Both the position numbers and the translations under genes were made by a program. A stretch of 5,570 bases of DNA from Oscillospiraceae bacterium. Its GTDB lineage: Bacteria > Bacillota > Clostridia > Oscillospirales > Ruminococcaceae. The DNA lies in assembly GCA_009776345.1 (NCBI GenBank), contig WRLS01000136.1, positions 1 through 5,570 of the forward strand, given 5' to 3'. Each line of letters starts with the position of its first letter. Within the stretch, counting starts at the first letter, position 1. The notes beneath the pieces were generated by a model, which ran no database searches, was not told where the DNA came from, and worked only from the letters and a program-made list of their open reading frames with translations. Below, piece after piece: positions 1 through 5,079 of this stretch.

Positions 1-2
1 AA

Positions 3-71
3 ATCCATATCAGCTATGATTTGATAGGATTCATCCCTTTGGATACGCTGATGAAACGGGAAACGGCATGA
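3..71 (+). CDS. Possible 3' end of a plus-strand gene (partial, unidentified)
   Basis: One plus-strand frame is open from the window edge to a TGA at 69-71 and reads as 22 residues ending in SYDLIGFIPLDTLMKRETA. The mix of hydrophobic and charged residues looks protein-like, and the other two plus frames stop early. The stop codon lies inside an inverted repeat (65-85) that could be this gene's terminator. If real, the gene converges on the ThuA-like gene, which ends at 152. I do not recognise the family. The stretch is short enough to be open by chance, so this is a weak call that needs the sequence to the left. Confidence 0.35.
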   Translation: MHISYDLIGFIPLDTLMKRETA

Positions 72-85
72 CCATAAATCATGCC
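65..85. terminator. Candidate terminator hairpin between convergent genes
   Basis: A perfect 7-base inverted repeat, GGCATGA (65-71) and TCATGCC (79-85), is separated by a 7-base loop. On the plus strand it is followed by ATTTCTCCC and on the minus strand by GTTTCCCGTTTC, so neither side has a convincing U-tract. It lies about 65 bases past the ThuA-like stop and overlaps the stop of the possible plus-strand gene. It may serve either or both as a weak bidirectional terminator. Confidence 0.3.
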
Positions 86-151
86 ATTTCTCCCAAACTA
101 CACATTACTGTTTTACGTACACCGCCCCTAACCGGGGGATTTTAGCTAACC

Positions 152-787
152 CTACTGAATCACAGGAAGCTCACCGACACACCAAAGCGCGCTGCGTTTT
201 ATAAGCACGGCGAAGCCTTCGTTTTCAAACGAAGCCGGCTCATGCCCCATCGAAAGATAGCACGACCTGCCCTTGCCATATCCGCGTACCCACGCCGCCG
301 GGTATTTTTCGCCCTTGTAAACATAATCCATTAGGATGTTTACACGCGCATGGCTGTGTATCTCAAACATATACGGCTCCTCGTCAATTGAAAAGGGGCT
401 TACAGCCTTCATGATCGGATGGCCGTTTGCGTAAACATATTCTAGCACCTCATGCGGCGGATGGCCTGTGAACGTAGCGCCGACAAGCTGCTCCAGCTCC
501 GGGATATTACGCGCGATAATCCCATTGTGCAATGTAAGCAGCGCGCCGCCCGCCGCAACATAGCCCAGCAGCGCCCCTGCAAAATCAGAACCCGCACGTC
601 TGCCCAGCGCATCGGCATAGTTAACAATAAGATCGTATTTTTGCATATCCTCCAGCTTCAGATATGGGTAATCCTCCGTCACTGTGACCTCAAAACCGTC
701 GAGGATGCGCTTTATCTCATCGTCAACGCCGCGCAGTGGATGCCATGAGGAATTGCTGTAATCGCCTATTATCAGAACCTTTTTCAT
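152..787 (-). CDS. ThuA-like domain protein (glutamine amidotransferase-like fold)
   Basis: A 211-residue cytosolic protein with no signal peptide, about the length of a single ThuA-like domain. Visible signatures in order: an N-terminal beta strand, KVLIIGD (3-9); an HP-containing loop (16-17); the core GGALLTLHNG (80-89) with His87; HPI near 123; DEEPY (135-139); and the C-terminal AAWVRGYGKGR...SMGHE block (164-182) with His181. ThuA proteins have a class I amidotransferase-like fold and are named for trehalose utilisation in rhizobia. Many relatives sit beside sugar oxidoreductases, and the true reaction is often unknown. The ATG at 785-787 has GGAGGG at 795-800, seven bases away. The stop is TAG. 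The gene lies 103 bases after two SDR genes on the same strand, perhaps in the same pathway. The family call is good; the substrate is not inferable. Confidence 0.8.
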   Translation of the reverse strand: MKKVLIIGDYSNSSWHPLRGVDDEIKRILDGFEVTVTEDYPYLKLEDMQKYDLIVNYADALGRRAGSDFAGALLGYVAAGGALLTLHNGIIARNIPELEQLVGATFTGHPPHEVLEYVYANGHPIMKAVSPFSIDEEPYMFEIHSHARVNILMDYVYKGEKYPAAWVRGYGKGRSCYLSMGHEPASFENEGFAVLIKRSALWCVGELPVIQ

Positions 788-790
788 GCC

Positions 791-820
791 TTGACCCTCC
801 TAAATTTTTTAAAGTATAAT
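791..820 (+). promoter_or_regulatory. Fortuitous or antisense sigma-70-like promoter
   Basis: On the plus strand, TTGACC (791-796) and a perfect TATAAT (815-820) are separated by 18 bases. Transcription would start near 827 and run through the heptamer repeats into the antisense of the second SDR gene. The -35 box is also the complement of the ribosome binding site region of the ThuA-like gene, so the match may be accidental. No plus-strand gene follows. Confidence 0.25.
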
Positions 821-832
821 GCCTCGTCTTTT

Positions 833-870
833 CCTAAATCCTAAAACCTAAATCCTAAAACCTAAATCCT
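833..870. repeat. Heptamer tandem repeat (CCTAAAW)n
   Basis: Five full copies and a partial sixth of a 7-base unit, alternating CCTAAAT and CCTAAAA, without a mismatch. On the minus strand it reads as alternating ATTTAGG and TTTTAGG. It fills the gap between the second SDR gene and the ThuA-like gene and ends next to a small hairpin (871-887). Related 7-base-period tracts occur at 2371-2384, 3614-3639 and 5351-5368. Confidence 0.85.
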
Positions 871-887
871 GCGAAGCCACGCTTCGC
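871..887 (-). repeat. Small hairpin just after the second SDR gene
   Basis: A perfect 7-base inverted repeat, GCGAAGC (871-877) and GCTTCGC (881-887), with a 3-base loop. It begins three bases after the SDR stop codon on the minus strand. What follows is the heptamer repeat rather than a U-tract, so it would be a poor intrinsic terminator. It may instead mark 3'-end processing or belong to the repeat element. Confidence 0.5.
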
Positions 888-890
888 CGC

Positions 891-1544
891 TTACCATGGA
901 TGTTCCCTGCCCAGCGCGTCGCGGAATACCCAGCGCGCTTCGTCGTCGCGAAGTGGGTTCGCGCCCTCTGTCCCGCGCCGCCTGGTAAAATAGTTAAACG
1001 CGGATTCAGCGGCAAGCTCCGGTGCGATCTCCCGGTGCATTGGGTCAAAGACGCGCAGAGTGTAGCCGTCCGGTGTCAGCCTGTTGGCGATCATCTGGAA
1101 AAAGTTATGCATTGCGGCCTTGCTCAGCTTGTACGCATAACCGCCGATATCCCGCGTTTGATTTATGCTGGCTTCCTGTGATGTAAGGAAGCACACGCGC
1201 TTGCCTTCCCCGGCATCGATCAGATTTATAAAAGCCTCCAGCGATGCCATTGGCCACAGTACATTGGCCTCGTACACCTCGCGGATGATTTTTTCATCCA
1301 GCCCGTCAATCAGCGTAAAACGGTCCGCGCCGCTGCGCGTATCGCTGACATCAATGTACAAATCGATTTTCCCCGCCGCCTTTTCCAGGGCAGCACGCGC
1401 CTGTTCAAGGTCATCGGGAAGAAGCGTCACGCCTTCTGTTTCACGGCTGCCGATCGCGAATACCTGCAAGCCCTCGCGCACAAACACCTCGGCGAGCTTT
1501 TGGTCAAACATACCGGCTAAGCTTGTAATAAGTACAGTTTTCAT
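891..1544 (-). CDS. SDR-family protein with degenerate cofactor motif
   Basis: A 217-residue protein of the short-chain dehydrogenase/reductase family. The catalytic set is visible: Asn94 (YEANVLWP), Ser122 (FLTSQEAS) and Tyr138-x3-Lys142 (YKLSK). The N-terminal strand, MKTVLITSLAGMF, lacks the usual TGxxxGxG: only Gly11 remains. The NNAG block after strand 4 is also absent, with IDVSDTRSG near 64-72 instead. Cofactor binding may therefore be altered or lost although the active site persists. The C-terminus, ending REHPW, resembles the QEWPY end of the SDR encoded just upstream, so the two look paralogous. The start at ATG 1542-1544 is set by GGAGG (1554-1558), which abuts the upstream gene's stop; the gap is 14 bases, indicating one transcript. 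The substrate is unknown. Confidence 0.8.
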   Translation of the reverse strand: MKTVLITSLAGMFDQKLAEVFVREGLQVFAIGSRETEGVTLLPDDLEQARAALEKAAGKIDLYIDVSDTRSGADRFTLIDGLDEKIIREVYEANVLWPMASLEAFINLIDAGEGKRVCFLTSQEASINQTRDIGGYAYKLSKAAMHNFFQMIANRLTPDGYTLRVFDPMHREIAPELAAESAFNYFTRRRGTEGANPLRDDEARWVFRDALGREHPW

Positions 1545-1558
1545 TTACCGTCACCTCC

Positions 1559-2284
1559 TCAATAGGGCCATTCCTGGCTCAAGAAATCGTACAGTACAAG
1601 CCGCTGCTCGTCCCGTAGCGGCGTTTCAAAATACTTCGCGGCGTGTTCTGCGGTGAAATCCGGGTCGTATGCGCCATGCTCCGAGCGGGTGCCGTCCGGT
1701 TCTACCTTTTTCATCCAGCCGGGGTGATAAAGCCTGAATGTATAGCCCTGTGCGTAAAGCTGGTTGTGCATAAGGCGCACGCACATATTCATCGCGCTTT
1801 TGCTCATCGGGTATGGGAAACCGCCGCTCCTGCTGGTTTTCATCAGGTTTACGCAGGATACCTCGGACGATACAAAACACAGCCTGCGCATATCCGATTG
1901 TGCCAGCAGCGGCAGGAAATAATGGACCATGCGTGCCGGTCCCAGCGCGTTTACGGAAAAGCTGTTCCAAACCTGCTCCAGATCCATAGGCGGCTCGTAC
2001 AGGCTGCAACTTACCCGCATCATCAGCGCGGCGTTGGAAATAAGCATATCCAGCGAACCGCCGGTTTCGGCAGCCACATAATCGCGGGCGGCCTCTATGC
2101 TTTCCCTGCTGTTAACGTCCAGGTTTACGATGTGCAGGTTCGGGTCTTTTTCGCGCAGGTCTTCTAACAGCGTGTACTCTTCAATAAACTTTCCCGCGAA
2201 AACCTTGTAGCCGCGCGCGAGGTACTCCTTGCTAAGGGAAAACCCAAGCCCCCTGTCCGCGCCTGTTATTATTACGCTTCTCAT
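1559..2284 (-). CDS. SDR-family NAD(P)-dependent oxidoreductase
   Basis: A 241-residue classical-type short-chain dehydrogenase/reductase. The Rossmann motif TGADRGLG is at 7-14 and an acidic LDV at 55-57 follows strand 3. SNAA (83-86) stands in for NNAG. Asn112 (SVNALGP), Ser140 (CFVSSE) and Tyr158-x3-Lys162 (YPMSK) form the catalytic tetrad, and HPGW (187-190) is the usual post-catalytic PG turn. The Ser-to-Tyr spacing is a few residues longer than usual, with the insertion LMKTSRSGGFP near 147-157. The ATG at 2282-2284 is preceded by AAGGAGGG (2291-2298). It is the first gene of an SDR-SDR pair and lies after an AT-rich promoter region. It probably oxidises or reduces a hydroxyl/keto group; the ThuA-like neighbour hints at a carbohydrate, but this is inference. 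Confidence 0.87.
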   Translation of the reverse strand: MRSVIITGADRGLGFSLSKEYLARGYKVFAGKFIEEYTLLEDLREKDPNLHIVNLDVNSRESIEAARDYVAAETGGSLDMLISNAALMMRVSCSLYEPPMDLEQVWNSFSVNALGPARMVHYFLPLLAQSDMRRLCFVSSEVSCVNLMKTSRSGGFPYPMSKSAMNMCVRLMHNQLYAQGYTFRLYHPGWMKKVEPDGTRSEHGAYDPDFTAEHAAKYFETPLRDEQRLVLYDFLSQEWPY

Positions 2285-2315
2285 TCAGTCCCCTCCTTGT
2301 ATCAAATAAAACTAC

Positions 2316-2351
2316 ATCATATATCATACCATAAATAGGCAAAAAAATAAA
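2316..2351 (-). promoter_or_regulatory. Candidate promoter region of the SDR pair
   Basis: The AT-rich stretch upstream of the first SDR holds two overlapping -10-like TATGAT hexamers on the minus strand (complements of 2323-2328 and 2316-2321). Possible -35 partners are TTTATT (2346-2351), 17 bases from the first, and TTGCCT (2337-2342), 15 bases from the second. None is a full consensus. The region also carries a 10-base direct repeat. A promoter here is likely because a terminator lies just upstream (2414-2440), but its exact boxes are uncertain. Confidence 0.4.
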
Positions 2352-2356
2352 TAGGC
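2331..2356. repeat. Direct repeat ATAAATAGGC, two copies
   Basis: The identical 10-mer ATAAATAGGC occurs at 2331-2340 and 2347-2356, 16 bases centre to centre. The copies overlap the candidate -35 positions of the SDR promoter. This geometry could suit a regulator binding one face of the helix, but two copies in an AT-rich stretch may also arise by duplication. Confidence 0.6.
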
Positions 2357-2370
2357 AGTTTTGAAAAATG

Positions 2371-2384
2371 CATAATTCATAATT
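2371..2384. repeat. Short heptamer repeat CATAATT x2
   Basis: Two perfect copies of CATAATT. Rotated, the unit contains ATTCATA, one base from ATTCCTA, the complement of the TAGGAAT unit found at 3614-3639. It lies between the terminator at 2414-2440 and the SDR promoter region. With only two copies it would not stand out were it not for the longer 7-base tracts elsewhere in the window. Confidence 0.45.
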
Positions 2385-2413
2385 GTAAAACCTGCCGCTT
2401 GTGAACACAAATA

Positions 2414-2440
2414 AATCCGGGCGGCGCAGCCGCCCGGATT
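2414..2440 (-). terminator. Strong hairpin, likely terminator of the transglycosylase unit
   Basis: A perfect 12-base stem, AATCCGGGCGGC (2414-2425) with its complement at 2429-2440 and a 3-base loop. On the minus strand the GC-rich stem is followed by TTTATTTGTG, a fair U-rich tail; on the plus strand there is no U-tract. It lies about 140 bases after the transglycosylase stop and ahead of the SDR promoter region, which is where transcription should end. Confidence 0.7.
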
Positions 2441-2487
2441 CAGACTGCAGACAAAGAAAAAAATTGCGGTGTTCGTAATTCCCCGAA

Positions 2488-2576
2488 GGCGAATTCATTT
2501 CGCCGTAGGTTTCCTTAACCCGCGCAACGGGCGCGGAACCGGGGGGAATATGGGGGGTATTGGATACCCCCCCATA
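2488..2576 (-). repeat. Three hairpins in the 3' region of the transglycosylase gene
   Basis: In minus-strand order: a 9-base stem with a G/C core, GGGGGGTAT (2552-2560) with ATACCCCCC (2564-2572), extended by three more pairs past one bulged base and starting five bases after the stop codon; CCGCGC (2520-2525) with GCGCGG (2531-2536); and GGCGAA (2488-2493) with TTCGCC (2499-2504). None is directly followed by a U-tract. Together with 2414-2440 they make this untranslated stretch highly structured. I see no gene in it. Confidence 0.65.
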
Positions 2577-2581
2577 AAATC

Positions 2582-3454
2582 TTATGTGTAAAACAAGCTT
2601 TCAAACTGCGCTTTTTTTTCATACACATCCTGGACATGGCGCGATGTTACAATGCCCTGCTCGACCAGCCGCCGCATCCCGTTCTCACCGAATTGATATG
2701 CCATCAGCGCGTAATGCTCCCCGTATTTTGCGGTTAGGCGGCCCAGCATTGTAGTACCGGCTGTAATATTCTGCCATGGGTCCATCAGATCCGTTATCCC
2801 AAGCTCTTTTTCCAGCCAATCGCGGTTGACATCATTTATTTGCATAATGCCGCTGTCTTTGGTGCCGTTGCGGTTAGTATGGACTGCGCCGGTATTAAAG
2901 CGGCTTTCCCGCCACATCAGCGCAAGGACTGTTTCGTAACTTATGCCATGCTCCGCGCACAGCGAATAGGTAAACGCCTGAAGCTCGTAACTGAGGGGTA
3001 TGCCCTCGCTGTAAATAAATTCTTCTGTTATGCGGGGCGGGTCGGTAACTATTGCCGGGGTAATGGTTACTGCCGCCTGTACATCTTCCTCTTCTTCTTC
3101 ATCAGCTTTTTCATAGGCTGCCGCGGAAATTTCTGTGATAACAGAAGGCTGCGGCTCTTCGGGCGGCGCGGGCTGCTCTTTGACCGGGACGATTATCCGC
3201 GGCTCCTCGGCCATTACGCGGGATGTGATAAGGTCGGAATGTACCTGCGGGAATACGCGGCCAAGCTGCGCGAGCTGTTCATCGCTGTAATAATTCGCGA
3301 GCGTGCCGCCCATGGCGGTGAGCGCGAACACCAGCACCCCGGTAAACACTACGAATTTTCTGGCAAGCACATTGCCCCGCATATATATGTGCGCATTGCG
3401 GAGAAGCTGCTTTCGCGGCCGGGTACCGTGGCTCGCATACGCGGTTTTTAACAT
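2582..3454 (-). CDS. Membrane-anchored lytic transglycosylase (SLT domain)
   Basis: A 290-residue protein. A basic N-terminus (10-33) precedes one hydrophobic segment (about 34-54, FVVFTGVLVFALTAMGG), probably an uncleaved membrane anchor since no lipobox cysteine follows. A Pro/Glu-rich spacer with an acidic run (about 84-145) leads to a C-terminal SLT/goose-lysozyme-like domain (about 155-285). That domain has the catalytic-type Glu183 in MWRESRFN, SGIMQIN (201-207), DPWQNITAG (225-233) and AYQFG (252-256), a variant of the usual AYNaG. Such enzymes cleave peptidoglycan glycan strands with formation of anhydro-muramic ends, here presumably outside the membrane. The ATG at 3452-3454 has AAAGGTG at 3460-3466; an internal Met25 is a less likely start. 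It appears to be a single-gene unit between a structured leader and hairpins. Confidence 0.85.
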   Translation of the reverse strand: MLKTAYASHGTRPRKQLLRNAHIYMRGNVLARKFVVFTGVLVFALTAMGGTLANYYSDEQLAQLGRVFPQVHSDLITSRVMAEEPRIIVPVKEQPAPPEEPQPSVITEISAAAYEKADEEEEEDVQAAVTITPAIVTDPPRITEEFIYSEGIPLSYELQAFTYSLCAEHGISYETVLALMWRESRFNTGAVHTNRNGTKDSGIMQINDVNRDWLEKELGITDLMDPWQNITAGTTMLGRLTAKYGEHYALMAYQFGENGMRRLVEQGIVTSRHVQDVYEKKAQFESLFYT

Positions 3455-3530
3455 ATTATCACCTTTCTGCCTGCCCCTTCACGATACAGTATATCGGCTG
3501 TCACCCAAAAAGTTTACAAATGTATTTACC
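3455..3530 (-). promoter_or_regulatory. Leader proximal to the transglycosylase, weak promoter candidate
   Basis: On the minus strand a TATACT (complement of 3488-3493) resembles a -10 box. The hexamer 17 bases upstream (3511-3516, TAAACT) is a poor -35. The -10 lies inside a short palindrome, CGATA/TATCG (3482-3496). A GGGGC run (complement of 3473-3477) lies just ahead of the ribosome binding site. No strong promoter is seen anywhere in 3455-3628, so read-through from the nif3 operon is also possible. Confidence 0.25.
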
Positions 3531-3583
3531 GCACAGCAGATATACGGGGCTTTTGTGTTGTCCACATTGTATACCCGCCGTGC
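3531..3583 (-). ncRNA. Possible structured RNA element upstream of the transglycosylase gene
   Basis: Arms 3531-3545 and 3569-3583 are 15 bases each and pair along their whole length as minus-strand RNA: twelve Watson-Crick pairs and three G.U pairs. Read as plus-strand RNA, the same three positions are A.C mismatches, so the fold favours the strand the genes are on. The 23-base loop contains a small TGTG/CACA stem (3563-3566 with 3554-3557) and a GCCCC (complement of 3546-3550) that could pair with GGGGC (complement of 3473-3477) near the ribosome binding site. It does not match a riboswitch class I recognise. It could instead be a decayed palindrome. Confidence 0.4.
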
Positions 3584-3613
3584 TGATTATTATGCCGAAT
3601 CATGCAGATAGAA

Positions 3614-3639
3614 ATTAGAAAATAGGAATTAGGAATTAG
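3614..3639. repeat. Heptamer tandem repeat (ATTAGGA-like)
   Basis: Nearly four copies of a 7-base unit in register: ATTAGAA, AATAGGA, ATTAGGA, ATTAG. The tract overlaps the end of nif3: the stop codon (3629-3631) and the two codons before it lie within the repeat. It is related to the CCTAAAW tract at 833-870 in the opposite orientation. Confidence 0.75.
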
Positions 3640-4393
3640 TAAGGGACAAAATTTCCGTAAAATCCGTGCAGCTTTCGGACTGCGCAATTTCTACGCCCGC
3701 CAACATCCCCCGCAGGCGTTTCGCCAGCACGGGGATTATTACATTTTCCGTATGAAAATGCCCCGCCTCAATATAACAGATACCCAAACGCGCGGCATCC
3801 AGCCATATACGGTGCTTGGATTCGCCTGTGAGAAACGCGTCCGCGGTCCCCGGAAGCGCGTAAAGCTGCTCCGCCCCGCTTCCGCCGCAGACCGCAACGG
3901 TACGGATTGGCTTTCCGGGGTCGTTATATCTTGCTCCCGGTGCGCTTAGTTTTTCTGCCGCCAGCTTCGCGAATCCCCGTGGGGACAGAGGTTTTCCCAA
4001 TTCGCCCAGCCTTACCAAATCATTCCCGGGCAGCGGCCTTATATCCGCAAGCCCCAAAACCGCCACCAGCGTATCATTGACGCCGCCGCCTGTTTTGTCC
4101 AAATTCGTGTGCGCGCAAATTACACTGATCCCCGCGCGGATAAGCTTATAAACAACACTGCCCCCGCTTATGGATTTCAGCGATGGATAAATTATCGGAT
4201 GGTGCGTTACAATCAACTCCGCGCCGATATCGGCGGCCTCATCGGCGACAGGGCCTGTTACATCAAGCGCGGTGAGGACCTTCGTCACAGGCGCATCCCC
4301 GCTGCCCAACAGCAGGCCGGTATTATCCCACGGCTCCGCCAGCTCAAACGGCGCGATTTCATTTACCGCGTCCAGTACATCCCGTACATTCAC
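3629..4393 (-). CDS. Nif3-like dinuclear metal center protein (YqfO/YbgI family)
   Basis: A 254-residue protein, the short form without the extra PII-like domain inserted in Bacillus YqfO. The metal-ligand motifs are present: THHPIIY with His64 and His65; AHTNLDKTGGGVND with His95 and Asp99; GHFHTE with His212 and Glu216. The N-terminal NTGLLLG (24-30) is also typical. Family members form hexameric rings with a two-metal site; the name GTP cyclohydrolase I type 2 is widely attached but the physiological role is unsettled. The start is GTG at 4391-4393, overlapping the trmK stop as GTGA, with GGAGGGG five bases upstream (4399-4405). This fixes the start and implies translational coupling. The last residues (TNS) and the stop lie in a heptamer repeat, so the C-terminus may have been altered by it. 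Confidence 0.92.
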   Translation of the reverse strand: MNVRDVLDAVNEIAPFELAEPWDNTGLLLGSGDAPVTKVLTALDVTGPVADEAADIGAELIVTHHPIIYPSLKSISGGSVVYKLIRAGISVICAHTNLDKTGGGVNDTLVAVLGLADIRPLPGNDLVRLGELGKPLSPRGFAKLAAEKLSAPGARYNDPGKPIRTVAVCGGSGAEQLYALPGTADAFLTGESKHRIWLDAARLGICYIEAGHFHTENVIIPVLAKRLRGMLAGVEIAQSESCTDFTEILSLTNS

Positions 4394-5079
4394 CCAATCC
4401 CCTCCATTATCTCATTAGCCAAATCGTAATAAAAATCGGCTTCTTCTGTGCGGTTGGCACCTGCCAATCCCGCCGCGCGCCTTTTCGCGCGGCTTGCGGC
4501 ACGGAGAAGGTATCGGCGCGATGCTTCCGAAGGCTCAAGCAGGCCTGTCCACGCGAAAAGCCCGCTGATTTCCCGCGCATCGCCCGTATATCCCGCGCGC
4601 ATTACCGTATACACATACCGCCCGGAAACCACCGCTTTTTCCTCAAAAACAGCAAACCCTTCCCGATAGAGGAAATACCGTAGGCGCTCCGGTCTTGTCA
4701 TCGGCTGTAGTATAAAACTCAGCCCCGCGCATTTTGCCCAAGGCGCGCCCGCAATTATTGAGCAGATTAGGTCCCCGCCCATGCCCAGTATCAAAAAATC
4801 CCCGATGCCTTTAGCTTCAAGCCCGGAAAGCCCGTCTGTGAGTATTGTTTTGATTTTGCCCGAAAGCCCCCGCCGCGCGATTTCCGCTTCTGCGGTACGC
4901 AGCGGCAAAGCGTTCGCGTCACAAGCAAAGCCCCGGGGGCATTTCCCCGAGGCGACCAAATAGCTGATCAAATGCCCATGCCCTGTCCCGATGTCTGCGG
5001 CAACACAGCCGGGGCGCACCATCTCGGCGGCGGCCCCAAGCCGCGGATCTAAAAGCGGAACGCTATGCCGATTTCTCAT
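4390..5079 (-). CDS. trmK: tRNA (adenine(22)-N(1))-methyltransferase TrmK
   Basis: A 229-residue class I methyltransferase with the start at ATG 5077-5079, close to the usual TrmK length. The SAM-binding motif I is VAADIGTGHGHLISYL (26-41), followed by an acidic CDAN (53-56) at the end of strand 2. FLILGMGGD (95-103) and ILQPMTRPERLRYFL (123-137) match the TrmK-specific blocks IAGMGG and LQP. The C-terminal part is helical and Arg/Ala-rich. TrmK methylates N1 of adenine 22 in tRNA in Gram-positive bacteria. The frame stays open upstream to 5154, but that extension lies within the DUF1858 gene, encodes a low-complexity Arg/Trp-rich stretch and is not family-like. The chosen start has no clear ribosome binding site and overlaps the previous gene by 17 bases, suggesting reinitiation. 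The nif3 neighbour supports the call. Confidence 0.88.
   Translation of the reverse strand: MRNRHSVPLLDPRLGAAAEMVRPGCVAADIGTGHGHLISYLVASGKCPRGFACDANALPLRTAEAEIARRGLSGKIKTILTDGLSGLEAKGIGDFLILGMGGDLICSIIAGAPWAKCAGLSFILQPMTRPERLRYFLYREGFAVFEEKAVVSGRYVYTVMRAGYTGDAREISGLFAWTGLLEPSEASRRYLLRAASRAKRRAAGLAGANRTEEADFYYDLANEIMEGIG

Noticed and set aside
121..144. CCCC/GGGG inverted repeat after the ThuA-like gene as its terminator
   Set aside because: The stem is only four bases and no U-tract follows on the minus strand.
833..870. CRISPR array or true telomere repeat
   Set aside because: The units are 7 bases with no spacers, and the tract lies inside a gene cluster, not at a replicon end.
1165..1656. 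Long plus-strand open frame antisense to both SDR genes
   Set aside because: The minus strand encodes clear SDR motifs there; the plus frame has no recognisable domain and is Ser/Arg-rich as expected for the complement of a coding region.
2232..2498. Minus-strand open frame of 88 codons across the SDR promoter region
   Set aside because: It spans the terminator hairpin and promoter region, overlaps the SDR start, has no ribosome binding site, and its composition is not protein-like.
2840..3451. Long plus-strand open frame antisense to the transglycosylase
   Set aside because: It mirrors the coding frame, including a Phe/Leu run opposite the Glu-rich spacer, and has no supporting start site or domain.
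3566..3573. TATACAAT as a -10 box for the transglycosylase
   Set aside because: No -35-like hexamer is found 16 to 18 bases upstream on the minus strand; the bases are better explained as part of the stem and loop.
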